From Microbacteriaceae bacterium 3FA27C10 (GTDB lineage: Bacteria > Actinomycetota > Actinomycetes > Actinomycetales > Microbacteriaceae): DNA of 64,000 nt. The stretch is from assembly GCA_005502775.1 (NCBI GenBank), contig SCNI01000009.1, positions 47,431-111,430 on the forward strand. Direction: 5' to 3'. The number at the start of each line of letters is the position of its first letter. The stretch's first letter is position 1. The translations under genes and the position numbers were made by a program. The notes beneath the pieces were generated by a model. That model was not told the origin of the DNA, ran no database searches, and saw only the letters and a program-made list of their open reading frames with translations. Of the stretch, positions 26,729 to 34,550 are shown piece by piece.

Positions 26729-26754
26729 TTGTGCACAATTCTATTGCGTACAAT
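26729..26754 (+). promoter_or_regulatory. OhrR operator pair and -10 element (leaderless ohrR)
   Basis: Two palindromes of form TTGYGYRCAA, TTGTGCACAA (26729-26738) and TTGCGTACAA (26744-26753), lie 15 bases apart centre to centre. TACAAT (26749-26754) within the second is a good -10, placing the transcription start at the ATG of 26761. Bound OhrR would block RNA polymerase; release follows oxidation. Confidence 0.65.
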
Positions 26755-26760
26755 ACAAAC

Positions 26761-27612
26761 ATGACCGACAGTGCGACCGACACCGTGACCGGCTCTACGG
26801 GCGCTGCGGGGGCCGGCGTGGCGCCCTCGCCACTCGACTCGATGCTGTGCTTCGCGCTGTACTCGGCGTCGAACGCCGTGGCGCAGGCGCACCGCGCAGC
26901 GCTCGCGCCGTGGAACCTCACCTACACGCAGTACGTGGCGCTCGTCGAGCTCGCGGTGTCGCCGTCGGGTCTGGCCGTGAGCGAGCTCGGCCGCCGTATG
27001 AGTCTCGACTCGGGCACCCTCTCGCCGCTGCTTCGCCGCCTCGAGCAGCGTGGGCTCGTGCGGCGGGAGCGCCGCTCGAGCGACGAGCGCGTGGTGATCG
27101 CCTCGGCCACGGAAGCGGGGCGGGCGACGGTCGACGAGCTGGCGGAGTCGATCCGCTGCCTCAACGCGGGATACGGACTCGAGTCGATGGCCGACGCCGG
27201 CTCGCTCGTCGCAGCGCTGCACCGCATCGCCTCGGGCATGCACGAGGTCACGGCCGCCGCGACCGCGGGCGAGCTGCTCGCCGGGGCGGAGCCGGGTGGA
27301 TCCGCCCGCGCCGCCGCCACCACTGGGACCGCCGCCGCGCCGGCCTCTGGCGTGGGGCCCGCATCTGTCACGCCCGAATCCGGTGCCCTCGCTGCCGGTG
27401 CCACTGACTCCGCCTCGACCGCGTCCGCGCGCGGCATTTCCGCGTCTCCGCAAGCAGCGCGCGCATCCGGTGCCGTAGGCCCCGCATCCGATACCGCCGC
27501 GCCCGCATCCGGTGCCACTGATTCCGGCGCGGCCGCGCCGGCGCGCGGCGCTTCCGCGGCAGCCGGCGCCCCGCCCGCATCCGGGCCCGGCGCACCGCCC
27601 GCGCACCCCTGA
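26761..27612 (+). CDS. ohrR: MarR-family organic-peroxide sensor OhrR with long low-complexity tail
   Basis: 283 residues from ATG 26761. The winged-helix core (about 25-165) has the reactive cysteine C30 in SMLCFALYSASNAV, the DNA-recognition part GRRMSLDSGTLSPLLRRLEQ and the wing RRSSDERVV. A second cysteine, C133 in IRCLNAGYGL, suggests the two-Cys OhrR type, in which oxidation forms a disulfide and releases DNA. OhrR proteins are usually about 150 residues; here about 118 extra residues of Ala/Gly/Ser/Pro follow, containing an imperfect internal duplication (PASGVGPASVT...GATDSAS and ASGAVGPASDT...GATDSGA). An upstream GTG at 26731 lies in the operator and is rejected. Gene order ohrR-ohr supports the role. 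Confidence 0.88.
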   Translation: MTDSATDTVTGSTGAAGAGVAPSPLDSMLCFALYSASNAVAQAHRAALAPWNLTYTQYVALVELAVSPSGLAVSELGRRMSLDSGTLSPLLRRLEQRGLVRRERRSSDERVVIASATEAGRATVDELAESIRCLNAGYGLESMADAGSLVAALHRIASGMHEVTAAATAGELLAGAEPGGSARAAATTGTAAAPASGVGPASVTPESGALAAGATDSASTASARGISASPQAARASGAVGPASDTAAPASGATDSGAAAPARGASAAAGAPPASGPGAPPAHP

Positions 27613-27704
27613 GTCTCGGCGCATCCGGCGCCGATCACCGATCGTGCGCGCCACGGGCCGTCCGGCCCGCACGGGCGCGCGGTCACGACCCGAAAGGCAT
27701 TCCC

Positions 27705-28127
27705 ATGGAAGCCCTCTACACCGCAGAAGCCCTCGCCACCGGAGCCGGCCGCGACGGCCACGTGCGCACCTCCGACGGCCGCGTCGACCTCGACCTCGCT
27801 ATTCCGCAGAGCATGGGCGGCTCGGGCAACGGCTCGAACCCCGAGCAGCTCTTCGCCGCCGGCTACTCCGCGTGCTTCCACTCCGCGCTGCAGATGGTGG
27901 CGCGCTCGCGCAAGGTCGACATCAGCGACTCCGCCGTGGGCGGGCGCGTGCAGATCGGCTCGAACGGCCAGGGCGGCTTCCAGCTCGCCGTGCTGCTCGA
28001 GGTCGTGCTGCCCGGGATCGAGCACGACCTCGCCCAGGAGCTCGCCGACGCGGCGCACCAGGTGTGCCCCTACTCCAACGCCACCCGCGGCAACATCGAG
28101 GTCACCATCTCGGTCTCCGACGACTGA
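27705..28127 (+). CDS. ohr: Organic hydroperoxide resistance protein Ohr
   Basis: A 140-residue thiol peroxidase of the Ohr/OsmC family that reduces organic and fatty-acid hydroperoxides, usually with lipoyl proteins as electron donors. The catalytic cysteines are C57 (AAGYSACFHSAL) and C121 (HQVCPYSNATRGN); the active-site arginine-bearing N-terminal region reads GRDGHVRTSDGRVDLDL. Length matches the family. It begins 93 bases after ohrR on the same strand, with AAAGG before the ATG, and is probably repressed by OhrR. Confidence 0.96.
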   Translation: MEALYTAEALATGAGRDGHVRTSDGRVDLDLAIPQSMGGSGNGSNPEQLFAAGYSACFHSALQMVARSRKVDISDSAVGGRVQIGSNGQGGFQLAVLLEVVLPGIEHDLAQELADAAHQVCPYSNATRGNIEVTISVSDD

Positions 28128-28144
28128 GCGGCGCCACCTCCTGC

Positions 28145-28201
28145 CGAGACGTCGCAAAGTGCCCCCATTCCGCGTGGAGAGGGGCACTTTGCGACGTCTC
28201 G
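28145..28201. repeat. Perfect 21-bp stem hairpin between convergent genes (palindrome B)
   Basis: Arms 28145-28165 and 28181-28201 are exact complements (outer CGAGACGTCGCAAAG) around a 15-base loop CATTCCGCGTGGAGA. It lies between the convergent ohr and GNAT stops. The GTCGCA arm motif and CCGCGTGG loop match the hairpin at 9952-9996, and its right arm recurs singly at 63278. Confidence 0.85.
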
Positions 28202-28231
28202 ATTCGGCGGCTCGATGTCGAGCGGGGGCGC

Positions 28232-28774
28232 TCAGCGCAAGGGCTTGCGCATCTGCAGCTCGCGCTGGGCGCGGTTCAGGGGGTACGGGATGCTGACCCC
28301 CGTCTCCACGAAACCGCGCTTCGCGTAGGCCGCGCGGGCCCGCGCGTTGAGCTCGTGCACGTCGAGGGTGAGGCTGTCGCCGCGCAGGGCGGCCCACTCC
28401 TCGATGCGGCCGAGCAGCGCATCCGTCACCCCCGCCTGGCGCCCGCGGAAGCCGGGCGCCACGTAGACGCCGTAGAGATACGCTCCGGATGCGCCCCGCG
28501 GCACCTTCGACATCATGGTCGCCACCCAGCGCCCGCCGTCGGCGATCGCCACGACCGTGATCGACGCGTGCGACGAGCCGTCGCGCGCCCACGACCGCCA
28601 CTCCGCCTCGCTGCGGCGGTGCCCCTGCTCGAGGGTCTCGAGGTAGGCGAGCGGGGTGTCGGCGAGCATCTCCAGCCGCAGCGCCCGCACCTCGCGCCAG
28701 TCGGCCTCCTCGGTGCGGCGCACGGTGAAGCCGCGCTCGCACTCGTGCGCCGCCGCCTCGCCGCTCCCGCCCAT
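28232..28774 (-). CDS. GNAT-family N-acetyltransferase
   Basis: 180 residues. FTVRRTEEADWREVRALRLEML is the usual first strand-helix of the fold, VYVAPGFRGRQAGVTDALLGRI contains the acetyl-CoA-binding R/Q-G-x-G-like loop, and LTLDVHELNARARAAYAKRGFVE is the late beta-alpha motif. The N-terminal 14 residues are probably flexible. The acceptor is unknown; relatives modify small amines or protein N-termini. It is a single gene with a terminator upstream of it and palindrome B after it. Confidence 0.85.
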   Translation of the reverse strand: MGGSGEAAAHECERGFTVRRTEEADWREVRALRLEMLADTPLAYLETLEQGHRRSEAEWRSWARDGSSHASITVVAIADGGRWVATMMSKVPRGASGAYLYGVYVAPGFRGRQAGVTDALLGRIEEWAALRGDSLTLDVHELNARARAAYAKRGFVETGVSIPYPLNRAQRELQMRKPLR

Positions 28775-28813
28775 GCTCCCGACCCTACGCGGTCACAGAG
28801 CCGCCGAGCACTC

Positions 28814-28883
28814 AGAAAAAGCTGCAATTCACGAGGAGTGGCGCCATATACGGCGCCACTCCTAGCTATTTGCAGCTTTTTCT
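28814..28883 (-). terminator. Two-tier hairpin terminator overlapping the kinase stop codon
   Basis: Outer 14-bp arms (28814-28827 and 28870-28883, AGAAAAAGCTGCAA) and inner 11-bp arms (28835-28845 and 28852-28862, GGAGTGGCGCC) nest around the loop ATATAC. On the minus strand the outer right arm ends in GCTTTTTCT, supplying a T-run. The kinase stop TAG (28884-28882) shares two bases with the outer arm. Confidence 0.75.
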
Positions 28884-29580
28884 ACGCCCTCGAGATGACC
28901 GCCCCGGTGACGCCCGAGACCACGAGGTCGGCGCGCGCCATGGTCGACTCGATCAGGAGGGCGTTGCGCCCGTCGACCGACTCGGCCCAGTCCAGCGCCG
29001 CCTCGGGTGAGCGGCCGCCGAGCTCGTGCCGCACCACGAGGCGCGACACCCGCACAGCGTCGGGAGTCTGGCAGAACCAGGCCTCGGTGAGCAGTCCCCT
29101 GATGCCGGCCCAGGGCCCGTCGTCGACGAGCAGGTAGTTGCCCTCGACGATCACGAGCTGGGTCTCGGGCTCCACCGCGAGCTCGGCCGCGATCGGCTCC
29201 TCCACCCGGCGGTCGAAGCTCGGTGCGAACACGGTGTGGTCGCGCTCGACCAGGATGCGCTGCAGCAGCGCCGCGAAACCCCAGCCGTCGAAGGTGTCGA
29301 CGGCGCCCTTGCGGTCGAGGCGGCCGAGGCGGCGCAGCGTCGACTCGGCGAGATGGTAGCCGTCCATCGGCAGGTGCATCGCGAACGGCGCACCGGGGCC
29401 GCCGGATGCCGCGCTCAGCTCGTTCACGCGCGCCGCCAGCTGCACCGCGAGGGTGGTCTTGCCTGCGCCCGGGCTCCCGGCGATGCCGAGGACGGCGCGG
29501 TGCCCCGGCATGACGAGCGCGAGCGCGCGCCGGGCGAGGGCGTCGAAGGTGTCGGGGTCGGGCGTCTCGGAGAGCGGCAC
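28882..29580 (-). CDS. P-loop nucleoside/nucleotide kinase-family protein
   Basis: 232 residues. Walker A is GIAGSPGAGKTTLAVQL; FAMHLPMDGYHLAESTLRRLG resembles the DGFH/DxxY substrate segment of uridine-kinase and pantothenate-kinase relatives; TQLVIVEGNYLLVDDGPW is the Walker-B/lid region, followed by RLVVRHELGG and NALLIEST. Such proteins phosphorylate small hydroxyl compounds (uridine, pantothenate, fructose or a riboside); the substrate cannot be told. GTG 29580 with GAGGG upstream is favoured; an ATG at 29637 would add 19 arginine-rich residues. The stop lies inside a terminator hairpin. Confidence 0.78.
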   Translation of the reverse strand: MPLSETPDPDTFDALARRALALVMPGHRAVLGIAGSPGAGKTTLAVQLAARVNELSAASGGPGAPFAMHLPMDGYHLAESTLRRLGRLDRKGAVDTFDGWGFAALLQRILVERDHTVFAPSFDRRVEEPIAAELAVEPETQLVIVEGNYLLVDDGPWAGIRGLLTEAWFCQTPDAVRVSRLVVRHELGGRSPEAALDWAESVDGRNALLIESTMARADLVVSGVTGAVISRA

Positions 29581-29681
29581 GGGTTCCCTCGATGGTCGTC
29601 GGATGGCGGGGCGGGTGCGCCGCCGGCGCAGACCCATCGTTCCAGAGCTCGCGCCGGATCGCCAAGCGGCTCGACGCGAGG

Positions 29682-31139
29682 CTAAGCCCGCGGATCGGCG
29701 GCGGCGCGGTGTTCGAGGAGTGCGCGGGAGCGGGCGTCGGTCGTGAGCGAGATCGCTTTGGCGAAGGCCGCATCCGCCTCGCTGGCGCGGCCGGCGCGTT
29801 GCAGCAGGTGGGCCCGGGTGGCCCAGAGCGGCTGGAAGCGCGTGAAGGCGGCGAGTTCGGGGCCCTCCAGCGCGGCGGCGACCCGATCGAGGTGCTCGAG
29901 ACCGGCCGCCGGTCCGTCGACCTCGGCGATCGTCGCGGCGAGCGAGACCTGGGCGCCGAGCGTCGGCGCCACCCTCAGCAGGGCCTGGTTCAGGATGCGC
30001 AGAGCGGCCCAGTCGGTGCGCCCGGTCGTCCGCCGCGCGCAGTGCACCGACTGCATGGCGGCCTCGAGCTCGAAGCGGCCGGCTGGCACGCGGCCTGCCG
30101 CGGCTGCCGCGGGTGCGCCGGCTGCCAAGGCGGGCTCATGCGGCACGCGCCGAGCGCGCCGGAGTGCGTGGGCCTCGAGGAGGTGGCTCTCGCCGCGGTC
30201 GATGAGGGCGGCATCCCAGCGGCGGGTGTCCTGCTCGTCGAGCGGCACGAGCGTGCCGTCGGCGCTGACCCGTGACGGCGTGCGCGCCACCGAGAACTCG
30301 ATCAGGGCGGCGAGCCCCCGCACTTCGGGCTCCCCAGGCAGGAGTTCGGCCAGCGTCTCGGCGAGGAAGAGGGCCTCGCCCGCCAGCGAGTCCCGCACCG
30401 TGGGCCCGGCGACGCGCATCCAGTCGATGGCGTAGGCGCCGTAGACCGCCTCGAGCACGGCCGGCAGCCGGGCGGGCATCGCGGCGCGGTCGGGCACGGC
30501 GAACGGGATGCCCGCGGCCCGGATGCGCCGCTTCGCCCGCACGAGCCGTTGCGCCATCGCGGGCGCCGGCACCGCGAAGGCCTCGGCGATCTGCACGGCC
30601 TCGAAGCCGAGCACGGTCTGCAGCATGAGTGGCGTGCGCGCGGCCGGGTCGATGGCCGGATGCGCGCACACGAACAGCAGTTCGAGCCGCTTGTCGGGGA
30701 TGGCGTCGAGGTCGATCGCCGCCGGGTCGAGTCCGGGGTGGGATGCGTACGCGGGGCCGGGGCGCCGCGATCCGTCGGCCTGCGGCCCGTCGGGGTCGAG
30801 GAGCGCGTCGAGCGGAATCGAGGTGCGGACCGCCGCCGAGCCGAGCCGGTCGCGCTGGCGGTTGCGGGCGACGGTGAGGATCCACGCGGCCGGGTTCTGC
30901 GGCACCCCATCGCTGGGCCAGCGCCGAAGCGCCTGTTCGAAGGCGTCGGCGAGCGCGTCTTCGGCGCCCGCGATGTCGCGCGTGGGCGCCGCGAGCAGCG
31001 CCAGCAGCCGGCCGTAGGTCTCCCGGGCGAGCCGCTCCGCGGTCGCGGCGGCCGCCGAAGGCGCTGCGGGTGGCGGGATTCCCGGCCCGGCGTCCGACTC
31101 GCCGCCCGGCCGACCTCCCGCCCCGGCGGCTCCAGTCAC
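29682..31139 (-). CDS. ECF-type RNA polymerase sigma factor (ECF42-like, with C-terminal extension)
   Basis: A 485-residue sigma factor. After an Ala/Pro/Gly-rich 30-residue start, region 2 runs through ETYGRLLALLAAPTRDIAGA and WILTVARNRQRDRLGS; region 4 through PLMLQTVLGFEAVQIAEAFA and MAQRLVRAKRRIRAAGIPF. About 250 further residues (LEAVYGAYAIDWM, LLDRGESHLLEAHALRR-like, TRFQPLWATRAHLLQRAG) form the helical, TPR-like extension known from the ECF42/DUF6596 group, thought to regulate the factor in place of an anti-sigma protein. The GTG overlaps the stop of the upstream YciI gene, the conserved partner of this family. The open frame further upstream is antisense to that gene's codons and rejected. 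Confidence 0.9.
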   Translation of the reverse strand: MTGAAGAGGRPGGESDAGPGIPPPAAPSAAAATAERLARETYGRLLALLAAPTRDIAGAEDALADAFEQALRRWPSDGVPQNPAAWILTVARNRQRDRLGSAAVRTSIPLDALLDPDGPQADGSRRPGPAYASHPGLDPAAIDLDAIPDKRLELLFVCAHPAIDPAARTPLMLQTVLGFEAVQIAEAFAVPAPAMAQRLVRAKRRIRAAGIPFAVPDRAAMPARLPAVLEAVYGAYAIDWMRVAGPTVRDSLAGEALFLAETLAELLPGEPEVRGLAALIEFSVARTPSRVSADGTLVPLDEQDTRRWDAALIDRGESHLLEAHALRRARRVPHEPALAAGAPAAAAAGRVPAGRFELEAAMQSVHCARRTTGRTDWAALRILNQALLRVAPTLGAQVSLAATIAEVDGPAAGLEHLDRVAAALEGPELAAFTRFQPLWATRAHLLQRAGRASEADAAFAKAISLTTDARSRALLEHRAAADPRA

Positions 31140-31513
31140 CCGACCGGCTGCCACTGTCCCTCGGCGAAGCTGATCGCCGACGGCCTGATCTCGAGCACCC
31201 CGTACTGCGCGCCCGGGCACCGCTCGGCCCAGGCGATGGCGGCGTCGAGGTCGGGCACGTCGATCAGGAACACTCCCGCCAGCTTCTCCTTGGTGTCGGC
31301 GAACGGGCCGTCTTGCACCTGCAGGCTTCCGCCGCGCAGCATCACGGTGGTCGTCGCGGCCGCCGGCTCGAGGATCTCGGCCGCCAGCAGCACGCCCGCC
31401 GCCTCGAGCGCCTTGCCGTACTCGTCGAAGGCCACGCGGAACGGGGCCATGTCTTCTTCGGTGACGCCCGCATCCTGGGCTTCCTGGTTGATGAGGAGGA
31501 GTGAGTAGCGCAT
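31136..31513 (-). CDS. YciI-family (DGPF) protein, partner of ECF42 sigma factor
   Basis: 125 residues: MRYSLLLINQEAQDAGVTEE, GGSLQVQDGPFADTKEKLAG and FLIDVPDLDAAIAWAERCPG. The central DGPF motif defines this ferredoxin-like group, whose genes travel with ECF42 sigma factors; some members are predicted to bind small molecules or act as hydrolases. GGAAGGA precedes the ATG. The four-base overlap with the sigma gene means the two are made together. Confidence 0.92.
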   Translation of the reverse strand: MRYSLLLINQEAQDAGVTEEDMAPFRVAFDEYGKALEAAGVLLAAEILEPAAATTTVMLRGGSLQVQDGPFADTKEKLAGVFLIDVPDLDAAIAWAERCPGAQYGVLEIRPSAISFAEGQWQPVG

Positions 31514-31629
31514 GAGATGTCCTTCCGGTGATCGTCAGAGTAGTCACCGCGGTCGGCGACTTCTACGGTGATGACGATCCGGCGCCGCCCCGATCGACAC
31601 CGCGGATGCGCCGTGTCAGCATGGAGGGC

Positions 31630-32211
31630 ATGACCGCAACGCTCCACATCACCGGCGACGACGCATCCGACGCCCTGCTCTCGGTCGATCCGCTGGCCTT
31701 GCTCGTGGGCATGCTGCTCGACCAGCAGGTGCCGATGGAGACCGCCTTCGCGGGGCCGAAGAAGATCGCGGACCGTCTCGGCTCCTTCGATGCGGCGACT
31801 CTCGCCCGCACCGACCCCGACGATCTGCTCGCCGTGTTCAAGCAGTCGCCCGCGGTGCACCGCTTCCCGGGTTCGATGGCGGGCCGGGTGCAGGCGCTCT
31901 GCGCGGCGATCGTCGAGGACTGGGGCGGCGACGCCTCCGCCCTCTGGGCGCAGGGCGACCCCGACGGCCCCACCGTGCTCGCGCGCCTCGAGGCGCTGCC
32001 CGGCTTCGGCGAGCAGAAGGCGAAGATCTTCCTGGCCCTGCTCGGCAAGCAGTACGGGTTCACGGGCTCCGGATGGCGGGCCGCCGCGGGCCACTACGGC
32101 GACGAGGGCTCGTACCGCTCCGTCGCCGACATCGTCGACCCCGCCTCGCTCACGAAGGTGCGCGAGTTCAAGCGCGCCGCCAAGGCCGCCGCGAAGTCCG
32201 CGAAGGCCTGA
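31630..32211 (+). CDS. HhH-GPD-type base-excision DNA repair protein
   Basis: 193 residues. MTATLHITGDDASDALLSVD and LALLVGMLLDQQVPMETAFA begin the helical fold; LEALPGFGEQKAKIFLALLG is the helix-hairpin-helix, followed by the segment normally carrying the catalytic aspartate. Proteins of this actinobacterial group are related to endonuclease III and 3-methyladenine glycosylases, but their substrate is not known. ATG 31630 fits the family start; an ATG three codons earlier is possible. Its 3' end overlaps the convergent yczE-like gene by 44 bases. Confidence 0.83.
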   Translation: MTATLHITGDDASDALLSVDPLALLVGMLLDQQVPMETAFAGPKKIADRLGSFDAATLARTDPDDLLAVFKQSPAVHRFPGSMAGRVQALCAAIVEDWGGDASALWAQGDPDGPTVLARLEALPGFGEQKAKIFLALLGKQYGFTGSGWRAAAGHYGDEGSYRSVADIVDPASLTKVREFKRAAKAAAKSAKA

Positions 32212-32926
32212 GTCCCCCCGCCCGCACGGACGCGCGAGCGCGAGCGCGAGGCCGGAGCAGACGCAGGCTCAGGCCGCAGAGAGGGCCGATGAGCGCGGCG
32301 AACACGAGCGTGCCCACGCCGACGTCGCCGCCGAGCAGCCAGCCCACGAGCAGAACGCTGCCCTCCACGAGGGTGCGCGCGAGCCACAGCGGCAGGCCGA
32401 ACCGGGAGTGGATGCCCGTCATCAGCCCGTCGCGCGGCCCCGGTCCCAGCCCCGCGCCGATGTAGACGCCGCTCGCGAAGGCCAGCAGCAGCATCCCGCC
32501 CGCGAAGTAGGCGATCTGGGCGACCAGGCCCGCCGGCGCCGGCAGCAGCCACACGCCGAGCCCGATCACCGTGCCCACCACGAACACGTTGAGCACCGTG
32601 CCGAGGCCGGGGCGCTGGCGGAGCGGAATCCACAGCAGCAGCACCGCGAGGCCGATGAGGTTCGTGAGCAGTCCGATGTTCCAGCCGCTCAGGCGGGTGA
32701 CGCCCTGGGCGAAGACCGTCCAGGGGTCCACTCCGACGGCCGCCCGGATCATCAGCGCGTCGGCCACCCCGTAGAGCACCAGGCCCACCATCAGGCGCAG
32801 GATGCGAGACGGCAGCCGGCCCGTGACCGCCGGCACGGGTGCTGCCGCGCCCGCGGTCGACGCGGCAGCGCTCGTGCGCGGAGAAGACGGAGACAAGGAA
32901 AGAGCCACATCCGCATCCAATCTCAT
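32168..32926 (-). CDS. yczE: YczE-like membrane protein
   Basis: 252 residues with five or six predicted helices after a 35-residue Ala/Ser/Pro-rich N-terminus. MVGLVLYGVADALMIRAAVGVDPWTVFAQGV-type sequence, TVLNVFVVGTVIGLGVWLLP and YIGAGLGPGPRDGLMTGI match YczE/YitT-like proteins. These are commonly divergent from a MocR regulator of the YczR class, exactly as here. The transported compound, if any, is unknown. The last 15 codons overlap the end of the HhH gene in opposite orientation and are very arginine-rich. Confidence 0.82.
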   Translation of the reverse strand: MRLDADVALSLSPSSPRTSAAASTAGAAAPVPAVTGRLPSRILRLMVGLVLYGVADALMIRAAVGVDPWTVFAQGVTRLSGWNIGLLTNLIGLAVLLLWIPLRQRPGLGTVLNVFVVGTVIGLGVWLLPAPAGLVAQIAYFAGGMLLLAFASGVYIGAGLGPGPRDGLMTGIHSRFGLPLWLARTLVEGSVLLVGWLLGGDVGVGTLVFAALIGPLCGLSLRLLRPRARARASVRAGGLRPSRTSRRPWRRA

Positions 32927-32927
32927 G

Positions 32928-32952
32928 ATTGGCCTGCCGACAAGACGCCAAT
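32928..32952. promoter_or_regulatory. ATTGGC...GCCAAT inverted repeat between yczE and yczR
   Basis: ATTGGC (32928-32933) and GCCAAT (32947-32952) form a dyad with a 13-base centre in the 43-base gap between two divergent starts. Its place makes it the likely binding site of the adjacent MocR-type regulator. Confidence 0.5.
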
Positions 32953-32969
32953 ATCGCTAAAGTGGATGC

Positions 32970-34439
32970 ATGTCAGATGCCCGCATCGGAACCCGCGCCC
33001 TCATCGCCCTGCTCGGAGACTGGCGGCCCACCGCATCCGGGCCGTCATATCTGGCCCTGTTCGACCGCATCCGCCTGCTCGTGCTCGACGGCCGCATCGC
33101 GGGCGACACCCGGCTGCCGGCCGAGCGCGACCTCGCGCAGTCGCTCGGCGTGAGCCGCACCATGGTGTCGGCGGCCTACCGCGAGCTGCGCGACGCCGGC
33201 TACACGCACAGCGTGCGCGGCTCGGGCAGTGTCACGCGCCTGCCCGGCCGCGCGCCGGTGGGCGGGCAGGACGTGGGCGGCGACTTCATCGACTTCACGA
33301 AGGCCACGCTCACCGCCTACCCCGGCCTGGTGGCCGCCACCCAGCGTGTGATGGACGACTACGCCGTCGAGCTCGGCGGCACCGGCATCGACCCCTTCGG
33401 CTCGCTCACTCTGCGTGAAGCCGTGGCCGCCCGCTACACGGCGAAGGGCCTGCCGACCTCGGTGGAGCAGGTGATGATCACCATCGGCGCCCAGCACGCG
33501 ATCTTCCTGTTGGCCCGCACCCTGCTCGGCCGCGGCGACCGGGCTGTGGTGGAGCTGCCGAGCTATCCGCACGCCTACGAGGCGCTGCGGGCGAACGGCG
33601 CGCGACTGGTGCCCGTCACGGTGACGGCGGCCGGCAGCGGCGCCGCGCCCGACGGCCTGCACGGCTGGGATGCGGCGGGCCTCGAGCAGGCCTTCGCGCG
33701 CACGAGCCCCGCGCTGGCCTATCTCATGCCCGACTTCCACAACCCCACGGGCGAATCCATGCCGGCCGAGCTGCGCGCGCAGGTGCTTCGGGATGCCGCG
33801 CGCCAGGGCTCGCTCGTCATCGCCGACGAGACCACGAGCGAGCTCGACATCGACCGGCCCCAGAAGTATCTGCCGTTCGCCGCCTACGGCGACCAGGGAA
33901 CCGCGGAGTCGGCCATCCTGATCGGCTCGGTGGCCAAGACCGTGTGGGCGGGGATGCGGGTGGGCTGGATCCGGGCCGAGCCCGCCATCATCCGCAAGCT
34001 GGCCGGCGCGCGCTTCGCGGGCGACCTCGGAACGCCCGTGCTCGAGCAGCTCGTGGTGGCGGAACTGCTGCGCGACTTCGAGCCGGTGCTCGCGCTGCGC
34101 TCGCAGCAGCTGGCGGCCGGCCGCGACACGGTGCTGCGGGTGCTGGCTTCGCGTTTTCCCGAGTGGCAGGCGCCGCGGGTGCACGGCGGTCTCGCCACCT
34201 GGGTGAATCTCGGGGCGCCGGTGAGTTCGCAGCTCGCGCTCGGGGCGCGGTCGCACGGGCTGCTCGTGACCGCCGGGCCGCGCTTCGGGCTCGACGGGGC
34301 GTTCGAGCGGTTCCTGCGCATTCCGATCGGGCTCGCCGAGACCGAACTGGAGCGCGGCATCGAGGCGCTCGCGGTGGCGTGGGGCTCGGTGTCGCAGGGG
34401 CCGATCCCGCCGGCCGACCTCTACGCGCAGGTGGTCTGA
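32970..34439 (+). CDS. yczR: MocR-type GntR regulator with aminotransferase-like domain (YczR)
   Basis: 489 residues. Residues about 20-95 form the GntR winged helix (LFDRIRLLVLDGRIAGDTRL, PAERDLAQSLGVSRTMVSAA). Residues about 120-480 resemble a fold-type-I aminotransferase: TIGAQHAIFLLARTLLG, VVELPSYPHAYEALRANGA, PDFHNPTGESMPA, VIADETTSELDID and SVAKTVWAGMRVGWIRA, the last with the lysine expected to bind pyridoxal phosphate. MocR proteins use the bound cofactor or an amine as signal. Divergent position to yczE supports control of that gene. The ATG has no strong RBS (AAGTGGATG). Confidence 0.92.
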   Translation: MSDARIGTRALIALLGDWRPTASGPSYLALFDRIRLLVLDGRIAGDTRLPAERDLAQSLGVSRTMVSAAYRELRDAGYTHSVRGSGSVTRLPGRAPVGGQDVGGDFIDFTKATLTAYPGLVAATQRVMDDYAVELGGTGIDPFGSLTLREAVAARYTAKGLPTSVEQVMITIGAQHAIFLLARTLLGRGDRAVVELPSYPHAYEALRANGARLVPVTVTAAGSGAAPDGLHGWDAAGLEQAFARTSPALAYLMPDFHNPTGESMPAELRAQVLRDAARQGSLVIADETTSELDIDRPQKYLPFAAYGDQGTAESAILIGSVAKTVWAGMRVGWIRAEPAIIRKLAGARFAGDLGTPVLEQLVVAELLRDFEPVLALRSQQLAAGRDTVLRVLASRFPEWQAPRVHGGLATWVNLGAPVSSQLALGARSHGLLVTAGPRFGLDGAFERFLRIPIGLAETELERGIEALAVAWGSVSQGPIPPADLYAQVV

Positions 34440-34550
34440 GGCTCCTGCTCGTCGGGTTCGCACAGCGCCGCGGGCTCCGGATGCGCCGGGCGTCGTCGGG
34501 CGCGCACAAACGGCGTGGGCGGGTGGGCGCCGCGAATCTAGGCTGACCGC

